Virus record (IMG/VR): IMGVR_UViG_3300045012_000018
Span: 1-47,188 of that record
Direction: 5' to 3' (one strand)
Length of the DNA: 47,188 nucleotides
DNA from: a virus
Under the pieces are notes generated by a model. The model did not search any database and was not told the origin of the DNA. It saw nothing but the letters and a program-made list of their open reading frames with translations. The stretch's first letter is position 1; each line of letters starts with the position of its first letter. Positions 24,109 to 32,276 of this stretch are shown piece by piece. The position numbers and the translations under genes were made by a program.

Positions 24109-25178
24109 TACACCAAGCTCGCATCTGCGGTCACGATCTTGAAACGGAGGTTGACCGTATCCAGAGTCTTTGCCGCAAAGACGAACCGATAGCTCACGTA
24201 GCTGGCGATTTCACCAACCGGATCAGCCGGGGAAGGCCCACCCTTGACCATATTCAGAGTGAATCTCTGTTTCCGGGGATCGACAACCTGATCTGGACCC
24301 CTCCCGGTCAAGTTGACGATCCCGATTCCACCCGAACCCATAATGTAGGTCGAGTAGAGAACGTTGGGCACGGCTCCAGAGGTGCCGACATTGGTCGAGG
24401 TCAGCAAACGGCACATGCCGATTTCGCCCACTTCGCCCTGAAGCACCTGACGGCCCGCCATGTATTTCAATGCGTCAATGAATCCGCCAGCAGTGTTGTC
24501 GGAGATCAAGTCATAGACCACGTAGGGGTGAATGACCGAGAAAAAGTAGTTGTCGAAGCGTGGCCGGACGTTGATGCCCAGAAGCAATGCCACGTTCGAT
24601 TTGAAGTCTGCCGCTGAAAGATATGCCCCCAGAGTGGAAACCTTTGCAGAGGTGTTGGAGTCGATCTCAGTCCTGATAATGGTATCGACCGTTCCAGTCG
24701 CCCGGTAGGACAAATCATCCGCCATGCGGTCGTTGGTCGGGTTGATGTCGGTTTCGGTCAGGAGCGCAGAAGCGCTCATGAAATCGGAATACTGCTCGAC
24801 CGTGGCCGATACGGTGGTGGTTGCCTGTGGAACCGGAGCGCCAATCACGCCTTCTGCCGCTGGCTGAGTATTGAATCCAGGCAGCGTGTAGCGATTCATT
24901 TGAATCGTCCGGCCCGCGCCTTGGGGAATGTCGTGAGGCTCGCAGACCTGATAGAAGCGGAACATTGCTTCCAAACGCTCAAGAGATCGGCGCTCATAGT
25001 AAACCGTCGCAAGGTGGGTAAATCCCGGCGATTGAGTCGTCATGCCTGCTGGCGCATAATCGCCGCGTTCGCAGGTCAAAAGTTCTACGAGGGAAATAAA
25101 ACTTGTGCGCTGGATAATGAATTCAGCGACATGCAGCGCTAGGCCGACTGCGAGGACAAGCAGAAGTACTTGGAACAC
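24108..25178 (-). CDS. Major capsid protein, N4-gp56 family (356 aa)
   Basis: The core from about residue 46 has features I associate with the N4-gp56 family: YYERRSLERLEAMFRFYQ, GAGRTIQMNRYTLPGF, then AEGVIGAPVP and TTTVSATVEQYSDFMSAS, and SYRATGTVDTIIRTEI. This HK97-fold protein builds the head. GTG 25178 lies 7 nt after a perfect GGAGG and adds 45 residues with a hydrophobic helix (QVLLLVLAVGLALHVAEF). The usual family start would be ATG 25043 (MTTQSPGF), which lacks a good ribosome-binding site. The stop overlaps the next ATG. Confidence 0.9.
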   Translation of the reverse strand: MFQVLLLVLAVGLALHVAEFIIQRTSFISLVELLTCERGDYAPAGMTTQSPGFTHLATVYYERRSLERLEAMFRFYQVCEPHDIPQGAGRTIQMNRYTLPGFNTQPAAEGVIGAPVPQATTTVSATVEQYSDFMSASALLTETDINPTNDRMADDLSYRATGTVDTIIRTEIDSNTSAKVSTLGAYLSAADFKSNVALLLGINVRPRFDNYFFSVIHPYVVYDLISDNTAGGFIDALKYMAGRQVLQGEVGEIGMCRLLTSTNVGTSGAVPNVLYSTYIMGSGGIGIVNLTGRGPDQVVDPRKQRFTLNMVKGGPSPADPVGEIASYVSYRFVFAAKTLDTVNLRFKIVTADASLV

Positions 25179-25305
25179 ACACACCTCCGATGAAGTCTTG
25201 TTTTCGGGGTGCTCGACGTGGAACTCACGATCAGGCGACCGTTATTCAATTCGCCACGTCTGGAACTCAGGCGGGATATTCGCAGGGAATGCCTGCTTGA
25301 AAAAG

Positions 25306-25314
25306 ACTATAGCA
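25306..25314 (-). promoter_or_regulatory. Extended -10 promoter candidate for the capsid operon
   Basis: On the minus strand the sequence reads TGCTATAGT, an extended -10 element with one mismatch, about 120 nt upstream of the capsid start. No good -35 is present. It faces away from the HNH promoter, so the two form a divergent pair. Confidence 0.35.
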
Positions 25315-25337
25315 TACGATGTCCATTATTCGACTTG

Positions 25338-25346
25338 TGTTATAAT
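25338..25346 (+). promoter_or_regulatory. Extended -10 promoter, leaderless HNH transcript
   Basis: TGTTATAAT is a perfect extended -10 element. The HNH ATG begins 7 nt after it, where transcription itself is expected to start. There is no room for a ribosome-binding site, so the mRNA would be leaderless. Confidence 0.65.
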
Positions 25347-25353
25347 GCTATAT

Positions 25354-25758
25354 ATGACGATTGAGGAAAGGTTCTTGGCTAAGGTTGCGCGGGTCGCTGG
25401 GTGTTGGAACTGGACGGCCTGCTTAAATAATCGAGGCTATGGAGTTTTTGGTGTTAGCGATGGAGAGGTAATTAATGCTCATCGCTGGTCTTATCAGAAC
25501 TGGATTGGACCGATTCCAGAAGGGCTAGAAATAGACCATTTATGCCGCAATAAGCAATGCGTAAATCCTGCTCATCTCGAAGCGGTAACGCATCTTGAAA
25601 ATATGCGCCGCTCTCCTATTGCCGTGCAGACCCATTGCAAGAGAGGACATTCTTTAGATGACGCATATCCTTCAAAACGATCTGATGGGAGTTTTTCTAG
25701 AAGATGTCGTCAATGCCACAAGGCGCTGCTCAAGAGAAAACGAAATGCAAATCATTAG
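25354..25758 (+). CDS. HNH homing-type endonuclease (134 aa)
   Basis: The protein contains AHRWSYQNWIGPIPEGLEI, then DHLCRNKQCVNPAHLEAVTH: Asp61-His62, Asn71 and His74 form the HNH active site with a paired Cys64/Cys69. A C-terminal HCKRGH ... RRCRQCHK zinc-type element follows. It lies on the opposite strand between the Fn3 gene and the capsid gene, as expected for a mobile, free-standing endonuclease. The ATG was chosen because it matches the family start and sits directly behind the -10 element. Confidence 0.9.
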   Translation: MTIEERFLAKVARVAGCWNWTACLNNRGYGVFGVSDGEVINAHRWSYQNWIGPIPEGLEIDHLCRNKQCVNPAHLEAVTHLENMRRSPIAVQTHCKRGHSLDDAYPSKRSDGSFSRRCRQCHKALLKRKRNANH

Positions 25759-25769
25759 ACCGTCAAGCC

Positions 25770-25848
25770 CACCCTTGCGGTGCCGTCTCAGCTTTCGCTT
25801 TAGGAAGAGGTGCGCTGCCTTGGCTGGCAGTTCTTCCCCGCAAGGGTG
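25770..25848. repeat. Inverted repeat between convergent HNH and Fn3 genes
   Basis: An 11-bp perfect inverted repeat (CACCCTTGCGG at 25770-25780, its complement at 25838-25848) encloses 57 nt that hold a second small hairpin (CTGCC/GGCAG, 25815-25830). It fills the space between two converging genes and may act as a structured terminator region or a remnant of HNH insertion. No U-tract is present on either strand. Confidence 0.4.
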
Positions 25849-25854
25849 TTGTGG

Positions 25855-26163
25855 TTAAACTATCACAGCGGAAGCCCCGGTTGGCGCCGTTGGCGCTCCC
25901 GGCCAGATAGCGGCGATCTCTGTACCGTAGGCCGATTCACCGTCTGTGGTAACCGTGCTGATGACGTAGTAATAATTCACGCCATTGGAGAGATTTCCCG
26001 GCCCATCCTGATACGTCGTAAGGATGTTGGTTGATGCTGAAGTCATGCCAGGATTAGGATTGGATTGACCGACAAGCTGGTATGGACCTCCTGAAAATGT
26101 GGAGCGGTACACTTTGTAGTAAAGCGCGTTCGGTACCGCTCCCCAACTCAGGTTGACCTGCAA
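25855..26163 (-). CDS. Fibronectin type III domain protein, apparently permuted (102 aa)
   Basis: The sequence is a clear Fn3 module: VNLSWGAVPNALYYKVYRST, then GVNYYYVISTVTTDGESAYG. The strand A signature (PTAPTGASAVIV) stands at the C-terminus and not at the N-terminus, as if the frame were cut from a tandem array. The first codon is TTG directly behind the TAA of the Ig-like gene and in the same frame, with no ribosome-binding site of its own. Stop-codon readthrough or reinitiation from the Ig-like gene is therefore likely. Such domains on virions are thought to bind surface carbohydrates. Confidence 0.7.
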   Translation of the reverse strand: MQVNLSWGAVPNALYYKVYRSTFSGGPYQLVGQSNPNPGMTSASTNILTTYQDGPGNLSNGVNYYYVISTVTTDGESAYGTEIAAIWPGAPTAPTGASAVIV

Positions 26164-26580
26164 TTAGCCCCTCTTCGCATTCGCAACCGGAATCACTGCC
26201 GAATCGTTTACGTCGATCAGGATCGTACCAGTGCCAGCGGTCGCTGCCGTGCCTGAGACGATCAGGTTGTTGTTCTGGTCAATTCCCACCGTGACGCCGG
26301 GAGGAAGCTGATTCGGACTGGAAGCATCCACTGAAGCCGTGTAGGGCGGAACTCCGCCTGTGATTGGGGTCAGAATGTCGCTGCCCTGCGTATTCGCCTG
26401 AAGAGTAGCCGACCCGGAAGTCGCGCCCTCCGTCAGCGGAGTAACTGCGGGAGTGACGGTGAGTGTGAGAGTGTACTGAACTTGTGACATATTTTCTCCT
26501 AGAATGATTGTTACTAGCTCGCGCAGTTTATGAACGAGTTCGTTAAGATCGTGCTCTTTGTGGTGATGAAACCAGTTCAT
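26164..26580 (-). CDS. Ig-like domain virion protein (138 aa; internal start 26490)
   Basis: ATG 26580 overlaps the upstream stop (ATGA) and adds a 30-residue charged helix (HHHKEHDLNELVHKLRELV). A second in-frame ATG at 26490 has a near-perfect AGGAGAAAAT site and starts MSQVQYTLTLTVTPAVTP. Both starts may be used. The domain (GGVPPYTASVDASSPNQLPP; LIVSGTAATAGTGTILIDVN) has the putative-Ig repeat style of surface proteins. It is followed without a gap by the Fn3 frame. Confidence 0.7.
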   Translation of the reverse strand: MNWFHHHKEHDLNELVHKLRELVTIILGENMSQVQYTLTLTVTPAVTPLTEGATSGSATLQANTQGSDILTPITGGVPPYTASVDASSPNQLPPGVTVGIDQNNNLIVSGTAATAGTGTILIDVNDSAVIPVANAKRG

Positions 26581-26888
26581 TGCCCGAATGGCCTCGACGT
26601 TCCTTTGCTGGTTACTGTGTAGCTGTAATGCGATGGAACTGAATGCTCTTCTGCCTTTTCCCCGAAAGGCTTCAGGCCCGGAGATGAAACAGAAGCGACT
26701 GGCGCCGGTTCTTTGTCGTGCCACATGCGCCCCTTCAGTTCCGGGTGCTGTGCTTTGAATTGCTGCAAGTTGCGGTATTCTCCCAGCCTCTCCAGATAGG
26801 TGACGTTCTCAGAAACCCAGCGCGGCCTGTCCGCATCGTCGGCTGGCGGCTTCGGCTGAGTCGGTTCGATGTCTCGCGGGTCTATCAT
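26577..26888 (-). CDS. Pro-rich hypothetical protein of the head module (103 aa)
   Basis: It starts MIDPRDIEPTQPKPPADDAD, contains a short helix (NVTYLERLGEYRNLQQFKAQ) and ends in a Ser/Pro-rich tail. Both ends overlap neighbours by 4 nt (ATGA). Probably a small virion or assembly protein; no family recognised. Confidence 0.6.
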   Translation of the reverse strand: MIDPRDIEPTQPKPPADDADRPRWVSENVTYLERLGEYRNLQQFKAQHPELKGRMWHDKEPAPVASVSSPGLKPFGEKAEEHSVPSHYSYTVTSKGTSRPFGQ

Positions 26889-27355
26889 ACTTTGCTCGCT
26901 TTCGCCAGATAGTTTTCCAGTCCGGCAGTGTGAATGATATTCAATTGTTGCTCCAGATCGGCAATGTGTTGCTCGTCATCTTTAACGACGTGCTCGATCA
27001 TGCGGCGAAGGGAATCTTCGTTGGCTGTTCTGGCCGCCGAAAGGAACTCGTTAAGGTCTGTTACGCACTGACGTTCGTTTTCCAAGTCGTTCGTCAACTG
27101 CGATACTACATCGGTGCCGATGGCTGGCTTCACGCTATCCATCTTCGGCGTGACTTCGCGCTGGGCCATATAGTGGAGGGTTGATTTCAGATGGTCGCGC
27201 TCGTCGTCAATTCGACCCTTGGTATGCTTCGCCAGTTTCTTATAGCCCCAGGCTCTTTGCAAAGAATGGTGCGCCTGCATTTGGGCTATGTGCCCCTGCT
27301 TGGCAGCTATCATCTTGTGCAATCCGGTTTCTAAGCCCGTGGAAGCTAGCTTCAT
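26885..27355 (-). CDS. Bacterioferritin-like four-helix protein (156 aa)
   Basis: Length and sequence match bacterioferritin nearly without gaps by my recollection of E. coli Bfr: an AWGYKKL segment aligned with NWGLKRL, then IDDERDHLK, NDLENERQCVTDLNEFL, and KDDEQHIADLEQQLNII with GLENYL at the end. Of the diiron ligands, Glu52, His55, Glu94 and His130 are kept. The first ligand is Lys19 in place of Glu, and the fifth is Asp127 in place of Glu. The haem-ligand Met is Arg53, so no haem is expected. Start and stop overlap neighbours. It may be a virion component, an iron store or a scaffold. Confidence 0.8.
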   Translation of the reverse strand: MKLASTGLETGLHKMIAAKQGHIAQMQAHHSLQRAWGYKKLAKHTKGRIDDERDHLKSTLHYMAQREVTPKMDSVKPAIGTDVVSQLTNDLENERQCVTDLNEFLSAARTANEDSLRRMIEHVVKDDEQHIADLEQQLNIIHTAGLENYLAKASKV

Positions 27356-28056
27356 CGCTGTGGCTCCAACTGCTGCTTGATAGCCGCCGCCCGCAATTCA
27401 TCCATCTTCATGTTCCACGGCTCGTTAGGATTGGCACGGTTAGCGTCCGGGGAAGTGCCGTGAATCATCGGTGGAGGAGCAGTTCGGCTGGCCTGCTGCA
27501 TGTTATTCGCCCATGCCGAATTTATCTGTTCTGCCGTCAATGGCGCATAGCCCTTTTTGTCGTCAGAGGCGTGTTCCCTGACCAGTAAAGCATGGGCCGC
27601 CGTCATGGACTGGGTATTGAAATCCCAATGCATTTCGTCGATCTTTTTCGAGAGCGATTCGATGGCTTCAGGCGTGTTCGGGAAATCCTGATTCAGGGCG
27701 AGGAACTCAGTCGCCACAAGTTGATTATTGACCTTCTCTGTCGTTCCCTTGACTCGCGCCAGATCGGCCTTGTACTGGTCGGCATTCTCGTATCCGAGCG
27801 CTTTCGCGGTCTGCGTCAAAAGGTAATTCTGGAGTTGGGCCTCATTTGGATCTACGACTGGCTGCTGCTGAGTTGGCGGTTGCTGGACCGGAGGCGTTTC
27901 CGCCTTCTGTTTCCACTCCTGCCCCCATCGCTTCGTGGAGACGTGAGCCTCGGCCATCTTCTGCGTTACTTCGAGAGGATCGCCCTCAAATATCTCGCCC
28001 GTCTCCAACTTCGCTGTAATCTTCCCATCCGGGTGTTTCGTGATCTCGTTCGGCAT
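27352..28056 (-). CDS. Scaffold-like protein (234 aa)
   Basis: It begins MPNEITKHPDGKITAKLETG, then has a Pro/Gln-rich linker (TPPVQQPPTQQQPVVDP) and long helices (VATEFLALNQDFPNTPEAIE; KKIDEMHWDFNTQ). Place between portal and capsid gene, acidic helical nature and size fit a capsid scaffolding protein, but sequence alone does not prove this. The ATG is 11 nt behind AGGAG and overlaps the upstream gene by 71 nt. Confidence 0.55.
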   Translation of the reverse strand: MPNEITKHPDGKITAKLETGEIFEGDPLEVTQKMAEAHVSTKRWGQEWKQKAETPPVQQPPTQQQPVVDPNEAQLQNYLLTQTAKALGYENADQYKADLARVKGTTEKVNNQLVATEFLALNQDFPNTPEAIESLSKKIDEMHWDFNTQSMTAAHALLVREHASDDKKGYAPLTAEQINSAWANNMQQASRTAPPPMIHGTSPDANRANPNEPWNMKMDELRAAAIKQQLEPQR

Positions 28057-28357
28057 TTGGAGGAACACTCCTTGATTGTTCTAATAACAGAAGTCTTTCC
28101 GATTCACAAGTCTGAATGTAATTCTGAACGCCTAAAAACATCGCTTCGCGCTGCTGCCATCTGGTTTGAAGGCCAGCCTTGGCTTCGGCTGAGGCGTAAG
28201 CCGCCTTTCGCATGTCATCCAAAGCCTCTTCGACGAATGCCTCCATCTGGGCCAGAATCCGTCTCCAGCCTCCAGATTGCACCGTCTGGCATACCTCTCT
28301 AACTTCCGCCAGATGCTCCAGCTCCGTTGCCGTTAGGACTTGCGGGTGGTTGGTCAC
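27986..28357 (-). CDS. Coiled-coil protein downstream of portal (123 aa)
   Basis: GTG 28357 lies inside the end of the portal gene (59-nt overlap), and the end overlaps the scaffold-like gene by 71 nt. The chain is mostly helical (EALDDMRKAAYASAEAKAGL; QTRWQQREAMFLGVQNYIQT). No metal site or catalytic motif is seen. The long overlaps make the exact ends uncertain. Confidence 0.55.
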   Translation of the reverse strand: MTNHPQVLTATELEHLAEVREVCQTVQSGGWRRILAQMEAFVEEALDDMRKAAYASAEAKAGLQTRWQQREAMFLGVQNYIQTCESERLLLLEQSRSVPPNAERDHETPGWEDYSEVGDGRDI

Positions 28358-30488
28358 TCGGTAAAGTCAATCCTGCGTCAGCATACTCGTTCAACAGCTT
28401 GTGCGCCACATCCGGCGTCATGATTCTGTCAATCAGTGCCTTGATTAGCTGCGTTTCGTCGCGGTCGGTCGCTACCTGCTGGTGAGACTGCAAGCGCTGC
28501 TGCTGTTCCTGCATCTTCATCTGGAACTGCATCATATTCAACTGCATCATGGTCTGCTTGTACTCAGGCTCCATGGGCACCCATAGGGCCTGCGGAGGCA
28601 GAGAGAATGTGTCATTGATGATCCGCGTAACCTGCTTCAAATCGAGCCGCACTCCCTGCACAAATGCCAGTTTGTCGAGATCGGGGTTTAGTAATGTCTG
28701 GATTAGAATTCCCAATCCTCCCTGTGCCAAGGCCGCCTTGATCTTCAGTTTGCTTGAGGCGTTCATCCTGAATCTGACCCCGGCATTCATCACATCTACC
28801 GGATCAATCTGGATCATCGAGCCTTCCGGGCCGAGGACCTGCTGCATCTCGTCGAGGGGCAAAAATACCTGATTCAGCGCATGAATGATATTTAGAGCCG
28901 GGACAATGAACTGATCTTCGGCATTCTCTACGTGGTACTGTATCCGCTTCCCAGAAGCTCCCTCCTGAGTCGAGACGCCTGTTGCCGTCCTATTGGCCGA
29001 ATTGCCCCCTGAGGCAGGGGTGCCAAGGACAGCAAGGTCAGTGACTCCGGTTTTCTTCTGCACTCGCTGTTCAAGGGCCTGGACTTCGATGTAGGCGTCT
29101 TGGGTAACTGGCTGAGATTCCATCCATTTGATGTCATTTGCGGGGTCCTCCACCTTCCAGACCACTCCGGGCCTGAGTCTTTGTTGAGATGCTGAGAATG
29201 CCCGCCCTTCCTTTACAATCAGCGGGCGGTGGATCATCAGGTTAAGCTCGTCGATTCTGGCATTTACGATAGCTTCGGCTAACTTCTGGTCGCCTTCCAC
29301 CAGATCGCAGATTGAAAGCCCTGCGAAACGTGAAGGGACGTCTACATAGAACGCATCCAGAAAAGGCAGCATTCCGAACTGGTTCGGCTGGTTATAAGCC
29401 ACCCACTGCCGGCCAAGGAGCCAGACATGACGATTGGCCTGCCAGTAACGGATCACTTCCAACTGAGCCAAAGCCGGATCGACGGAGTAATCAATTGTCG
29501 GCTGGTAGGTCATTCCCCTGAAGGCTTCGAGATTCATCTTCGAGGAATCCCCCTGCGTCATTGTCTTGATCTGAGCCAGCTTCAGAAGAGCGGAGGCAGG
29601 GGGAATTTTGAAGCCTTCCGTATTGGCAAACTCAAGCACGCGATTTACAGACATCAGGTGCCGGGTCGCGCAGAATCCGCCGTCGTTGATGTTATGGGAG
29701 TTGCAGTTCGGGTCCCAGTAGAAGTCCCTGATATCCACGTTTGACAGCATGGGCCTTACGACACGCTGCATCTGCATCCGCTTCTGCACGACAGAGCGGA
29801 ACAGTCCTGTTGGAACAGCTACAGGCTCTCCGGTGAGAGGATGGGCTACGATTTGTCGAACCGGGACTTGAGTTCGGGTGAAATGATTACGTGTGATGTT
29901 TCGGTCCAGCACGCCGAACTCAACGATGCCGTTCCCGTAGATGTAGGACTGTTTATAGGCGCGTCTTGCAACCTCGCGGAGACTGAGATACTTCCCTGGT
30001 TCGCCAATGTCCTGAAGCTGCCAAGAGATGAGGTCGCGGACGGCATCGGCCTGGGCTGGGGTTGTGGAAGGCTCCGGCTCAACGTCAAACGGTAGGCGGT
30101 TGTTGTCGGGAAAAAGAGACAGCACCACAGACGGCAGCAGAGCTTCAATCTGCTCCAGAGCGAGAAATATTCCCACCGACGACCGAGGAATCTTGGTTCC
30201 TTCCCACGTTCGGCGCTGAGTCCATGCAAGGTAAAGCTGATCCGAGACTCGGAATCGCCAGTCATGGTTGATTGTTCGATAACCTTCCGCTCTTTTGAAA
30301 TCCCCAAGGGCAATTTTAGCCGCATACTCATCGCTCCATTGTTCGGTAGGCAGTTTGGGTTTTTCGCGCTCCTCGGTAGTCATGGAAGCAATTCCCGGAC
30401 CTTGAGGCAGATTGGTCGGGGCATCCGTGGCCGGAGTTGCGGCCATCGAGAAGTTTGTTAAACTGCCGTTTGCGTCATCTCCGGGCAT
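28299..30488 (-). CDS. Portal protein (729 aa)
   Basis: The size, location directly after TerL and a typical portal layout support this: wing region with WRFRVSDQLYLAWTQRRTWE, a YIYGNGIVEFG motif, DIRDFYWDPNC, PFLDAFYVDVPSRFAGLSIC and a C-terminal Gln-rich coiled region (NMMQFQMKMQEQQQRLQSHQ). It resembles the large portals of short-tailed phages. The dodecamer forms the DNA entry vertex and binds terminase. The start is 1 nt after the TerL stop. Confidence 0.85.
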   Translation of the reverse strand: MPGDDANGSLTNFSMAATPATDAPTNLPQGPGIASMTTEEREKPKLPTEQWSDEYAAKIALGDFKRAEGYRTINHDWRFRVSDQLYLAWTQRRTWEGTKIPRSSVGIFLALEQIEALLPSVVLSLFPDNNRLPFDVEPEPSTTPAQADAVRDLISWQLQDIGEPGKYLSLREVARRAYKQSYIYGNGIVEFGVLDRNITRNHFTRTQVPVRQIVAHPLTGEPVAVPTGLFRSVVQKRMQMQRVVRPMLSNVDIRDFYWDPNCNSHNINDGGFCATRHLMSVNRVLEFANTEGFKIPPASALLKLAQIKTMTQGDSSKMNLEAFRGMTYQPTIDYSVDPALAQLEVIRYWQANRHVWLLGRQWVAYNQPNQFGMLPFLDAFYVDVPSRFAGLSICDLVEGDQKLAEAIVNARIDELNLMIHRPLIVKEGRAFSASQQRLRPGVVWKVEDPANDIKWMESQPVTQDAYIEVQALEQRVQKKTGVTDLAVLGTPASGGNSANRTATGVSTQEGASGKRIQYHVENAEDQFIVPALNIIHALNQVFLPLDEMQQVLGPEGSMIQIDPVDVMNAGVRFRMNASSKLKIKAALAQGGLGILIQTLLNPDLDKLAFVQGVRLDLKQVTRIINDTFSLPPQALWVPMEPEYKQTMMQLNMMQFQMKMQEQQQRLQSHQQVATDRDETQLIKALIDRIMTPDVAHKLLNEYADAGLTLPSDQPPASPNGNGAGASGGS

Positions 30489-32276
30489 CTACCATCCAGT
30501 GACAAGATCGACTGCATTCGTCGATTCCGGCTCTTTCACACCCCACAGCCGATCCAGCAAATCCTTCAGGTCGGGGTTGATGATCTTTCCTGTCGGATTA
30601 GCGATTGTCTTTTCCATCGGCTGCACGTCCGATACTACACCACCATCCCGGTTTTGCATCGCATCCGCAATCGTATCCAGAATGTCGTCATGGGCGTACT
30701 TGGGGAACCTCATGATCTCGTTGATGATCGCCAGCTTGTGCGGTTGATTGTCGGCGAACTTGATGGAGCCGTTTCTAAACCACGGCTGAAGTCCCTTAAT
30801 GCGCTGCTGCTTGGAGGTTCGGTTATCACGGCGAATTTCCACGATGGGCAGCCATCTTTGGCGTTTGGCCATTTCCCGCTTGAGGAACGGAAGTAGCACT
30901 CTCGCATGTGCTTCTTTCTCCACCTTGACATCCACAATTCGCGGGTGAATTTTGACAAGGTTAAACAGATAATCGATAACTTCGAAAGGCGTATAGCGAC
31001 CGCGCAGCACGGACAGGATATAGAGTGTTCCGTCGTGACCGAACCCGTGCAAGTTAATGACGGTATAATCGTTATCCGCCAGTTTATTGGTACTCGGCTC
31101 CATTCCGGCGAGGTCCACGGTAATGTGGAGGTTGAGGTAGGCATACAATCCTTTCATCGCCTGAGGTGGAACCCAGACAATTTGATCCTGTGAATCTACC
31201 AACCCTGCGCTGTCCGGGATTGGGTTCATCAAATACTGCGAGCTTAAAACCGACCATCCCTGCAAAGGGTCCTCGGCAATCGCCAAAAGTCCTTCGGCAG
31301 GCAGGCGAGACGGCCATAGCGTCTTGCAGTGCTTATAGACGGCGTGAGGCTTGGGCAGATTGCAATCGGCCCTGCACTCTTCCTTGCTCAATTCTCCATC
31401 GAGGATTGCCGACTGGCGGTAGACGTAGTAGGTTTTGACTTCCTTTTTGGCCTCTTCATCAAGGACCGTTGCATATGCATCGCTGAAGTCATAGGTAGTT
31501 CCCACAAGGTACCACCATCCACGCTGATAGCCAACGGGCCGCGTATCAGACTTTGGAGCTGTTTCAAGTAAGGGCCATAGCATACCCAAATGCTGCTTGA
31601 CGGTTTGGATTTGCTCCGGTGTGCGGACGTTTTCTTTATCGACGGCATCGTCATTGTCAATCACATCGTAGTGCGTGGAAGCCACGACTGCCCCCACAGA
31701 GACCGTTCCGACAGTAGGTTCCTTGGCATTGGGTCTACGGCAATTTGGCACCGTGAACTGATCCTGGTTGCCAAAATCCTTTGCAGTCTTCGCAGGCGGG
31801 CAGAACTCAGGATACAGCCAGCGGAACATTTCGTTGTACTGGAAGTGTCCTTTGATTTCCTTGAGGAAGCCATGCACCTGATCCCCCGTGCCTGACGATA
31901 ACAGAATCCTGATGTTTGGATAGTTCAAAATCCACTGGATCATGTGGGCCATCATGACCGTGCTCTTGAGATGCCCGCGAGGCATCAGGATCAAAGTCTT
32001 CCTGAGGCCGTGAGGGGATTCCAAATCCCAAAAGTTAGGCACGACAGGCTCGTACCCTTCAATAAGCTCTTTGAAGGTGCCAGGCGAAACGTTCTGCCCG
32101 ACAAAGCGGGAATGTGTCCAGTCCCGGCCTCCCTTAAACTTCTGCAATGACCGGATTAACGGCCCGTGGACTTCAGTAGATACGTCTTTGTAGCCGAGGA
32201 CGTTGTTGGAGAGATAGAACAGCGAAGTTCTGCCATACTGCCGCATCTTTCGCCACTCTTCGATGGTGAATGGCAT
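30489..32276 (-). CDS. terL: Terminase large subunit (595 aa)
   Basis: The ATPase half has a deviant Walker A, LMPRGHLKST (about 98-106), followed by a WILNYPNIRILLSSG strand and a VIDNDDAVDKENVRTPEQ segment near the acidic Walker B/coupling region. The nuclease half has LHITVDLAG, DVKVEKEA and AHDDILDTIADAM, the Asp-rich RNase-H-like site. The enzyme cuts and pumps DNA into the head. Its start overlaps the upstream gene's stop by 1 nt. No intein or frameshift is seen. Confidence 0.93.
   Translation of the reverse strand: MPFTIEEWRKMRQYGRTSLFYLSNNVLGYKDVSTEVHGPLIRSLQKFKGGRDWTHSRFVGQNVSPGTFKELIEGYEPVVPNFWDLESPHGLRKTLILMPRGHLKSTVMMAHMIQWILNYPNIRILLSSGTGDQVHGFLKEIKGHFQYNEMFRWLYPEFCPPAKTAKDFGNQDQFTVPNCRRPNAKEPTVGTVSVGAVVASTHYDVIDNDDAVDKENVRTPEQIQTVKQHLGMLWPLLETAPKSDTRPVGYQRGWWYLVGTTYDFSDAYATVLDEEAKKEVKTYYVYRQSAILDGELSKEECRADCNLPKPHAVYKHCKTLWPSRLPAEGLLAIAEDPLQGWSVLSSQYLMNPIPDSAGLVDSQDQIVWVPPQAMKGLYAYLNLHITVDLAGMEPSTNKLADNDYTVINLHGFGHDGTLYILSVLRGRYTPFEVIDYLFNLVKIHPRIVDVKVEKEAHARVLLPFLKREMAKRQRWLPIVEIRRDNRTSKQQRIKGLQPWFRNGSIKFADNQPHKLAIINEIMRFPKYAHDDILDTIADAMQNRDGGVVSDVQPMEKTIANPTGKIINPDLKDLLDRLWGVKEPESTNAVDLVTGW

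Noticed and set aside
25105-25353. N-terminal extension of the HNH protein
   Set aside because: The sequence upstream of ATG 25354 crosses the divergent promoter and the capsid 5' end; the family start and -10 position favour 25354.
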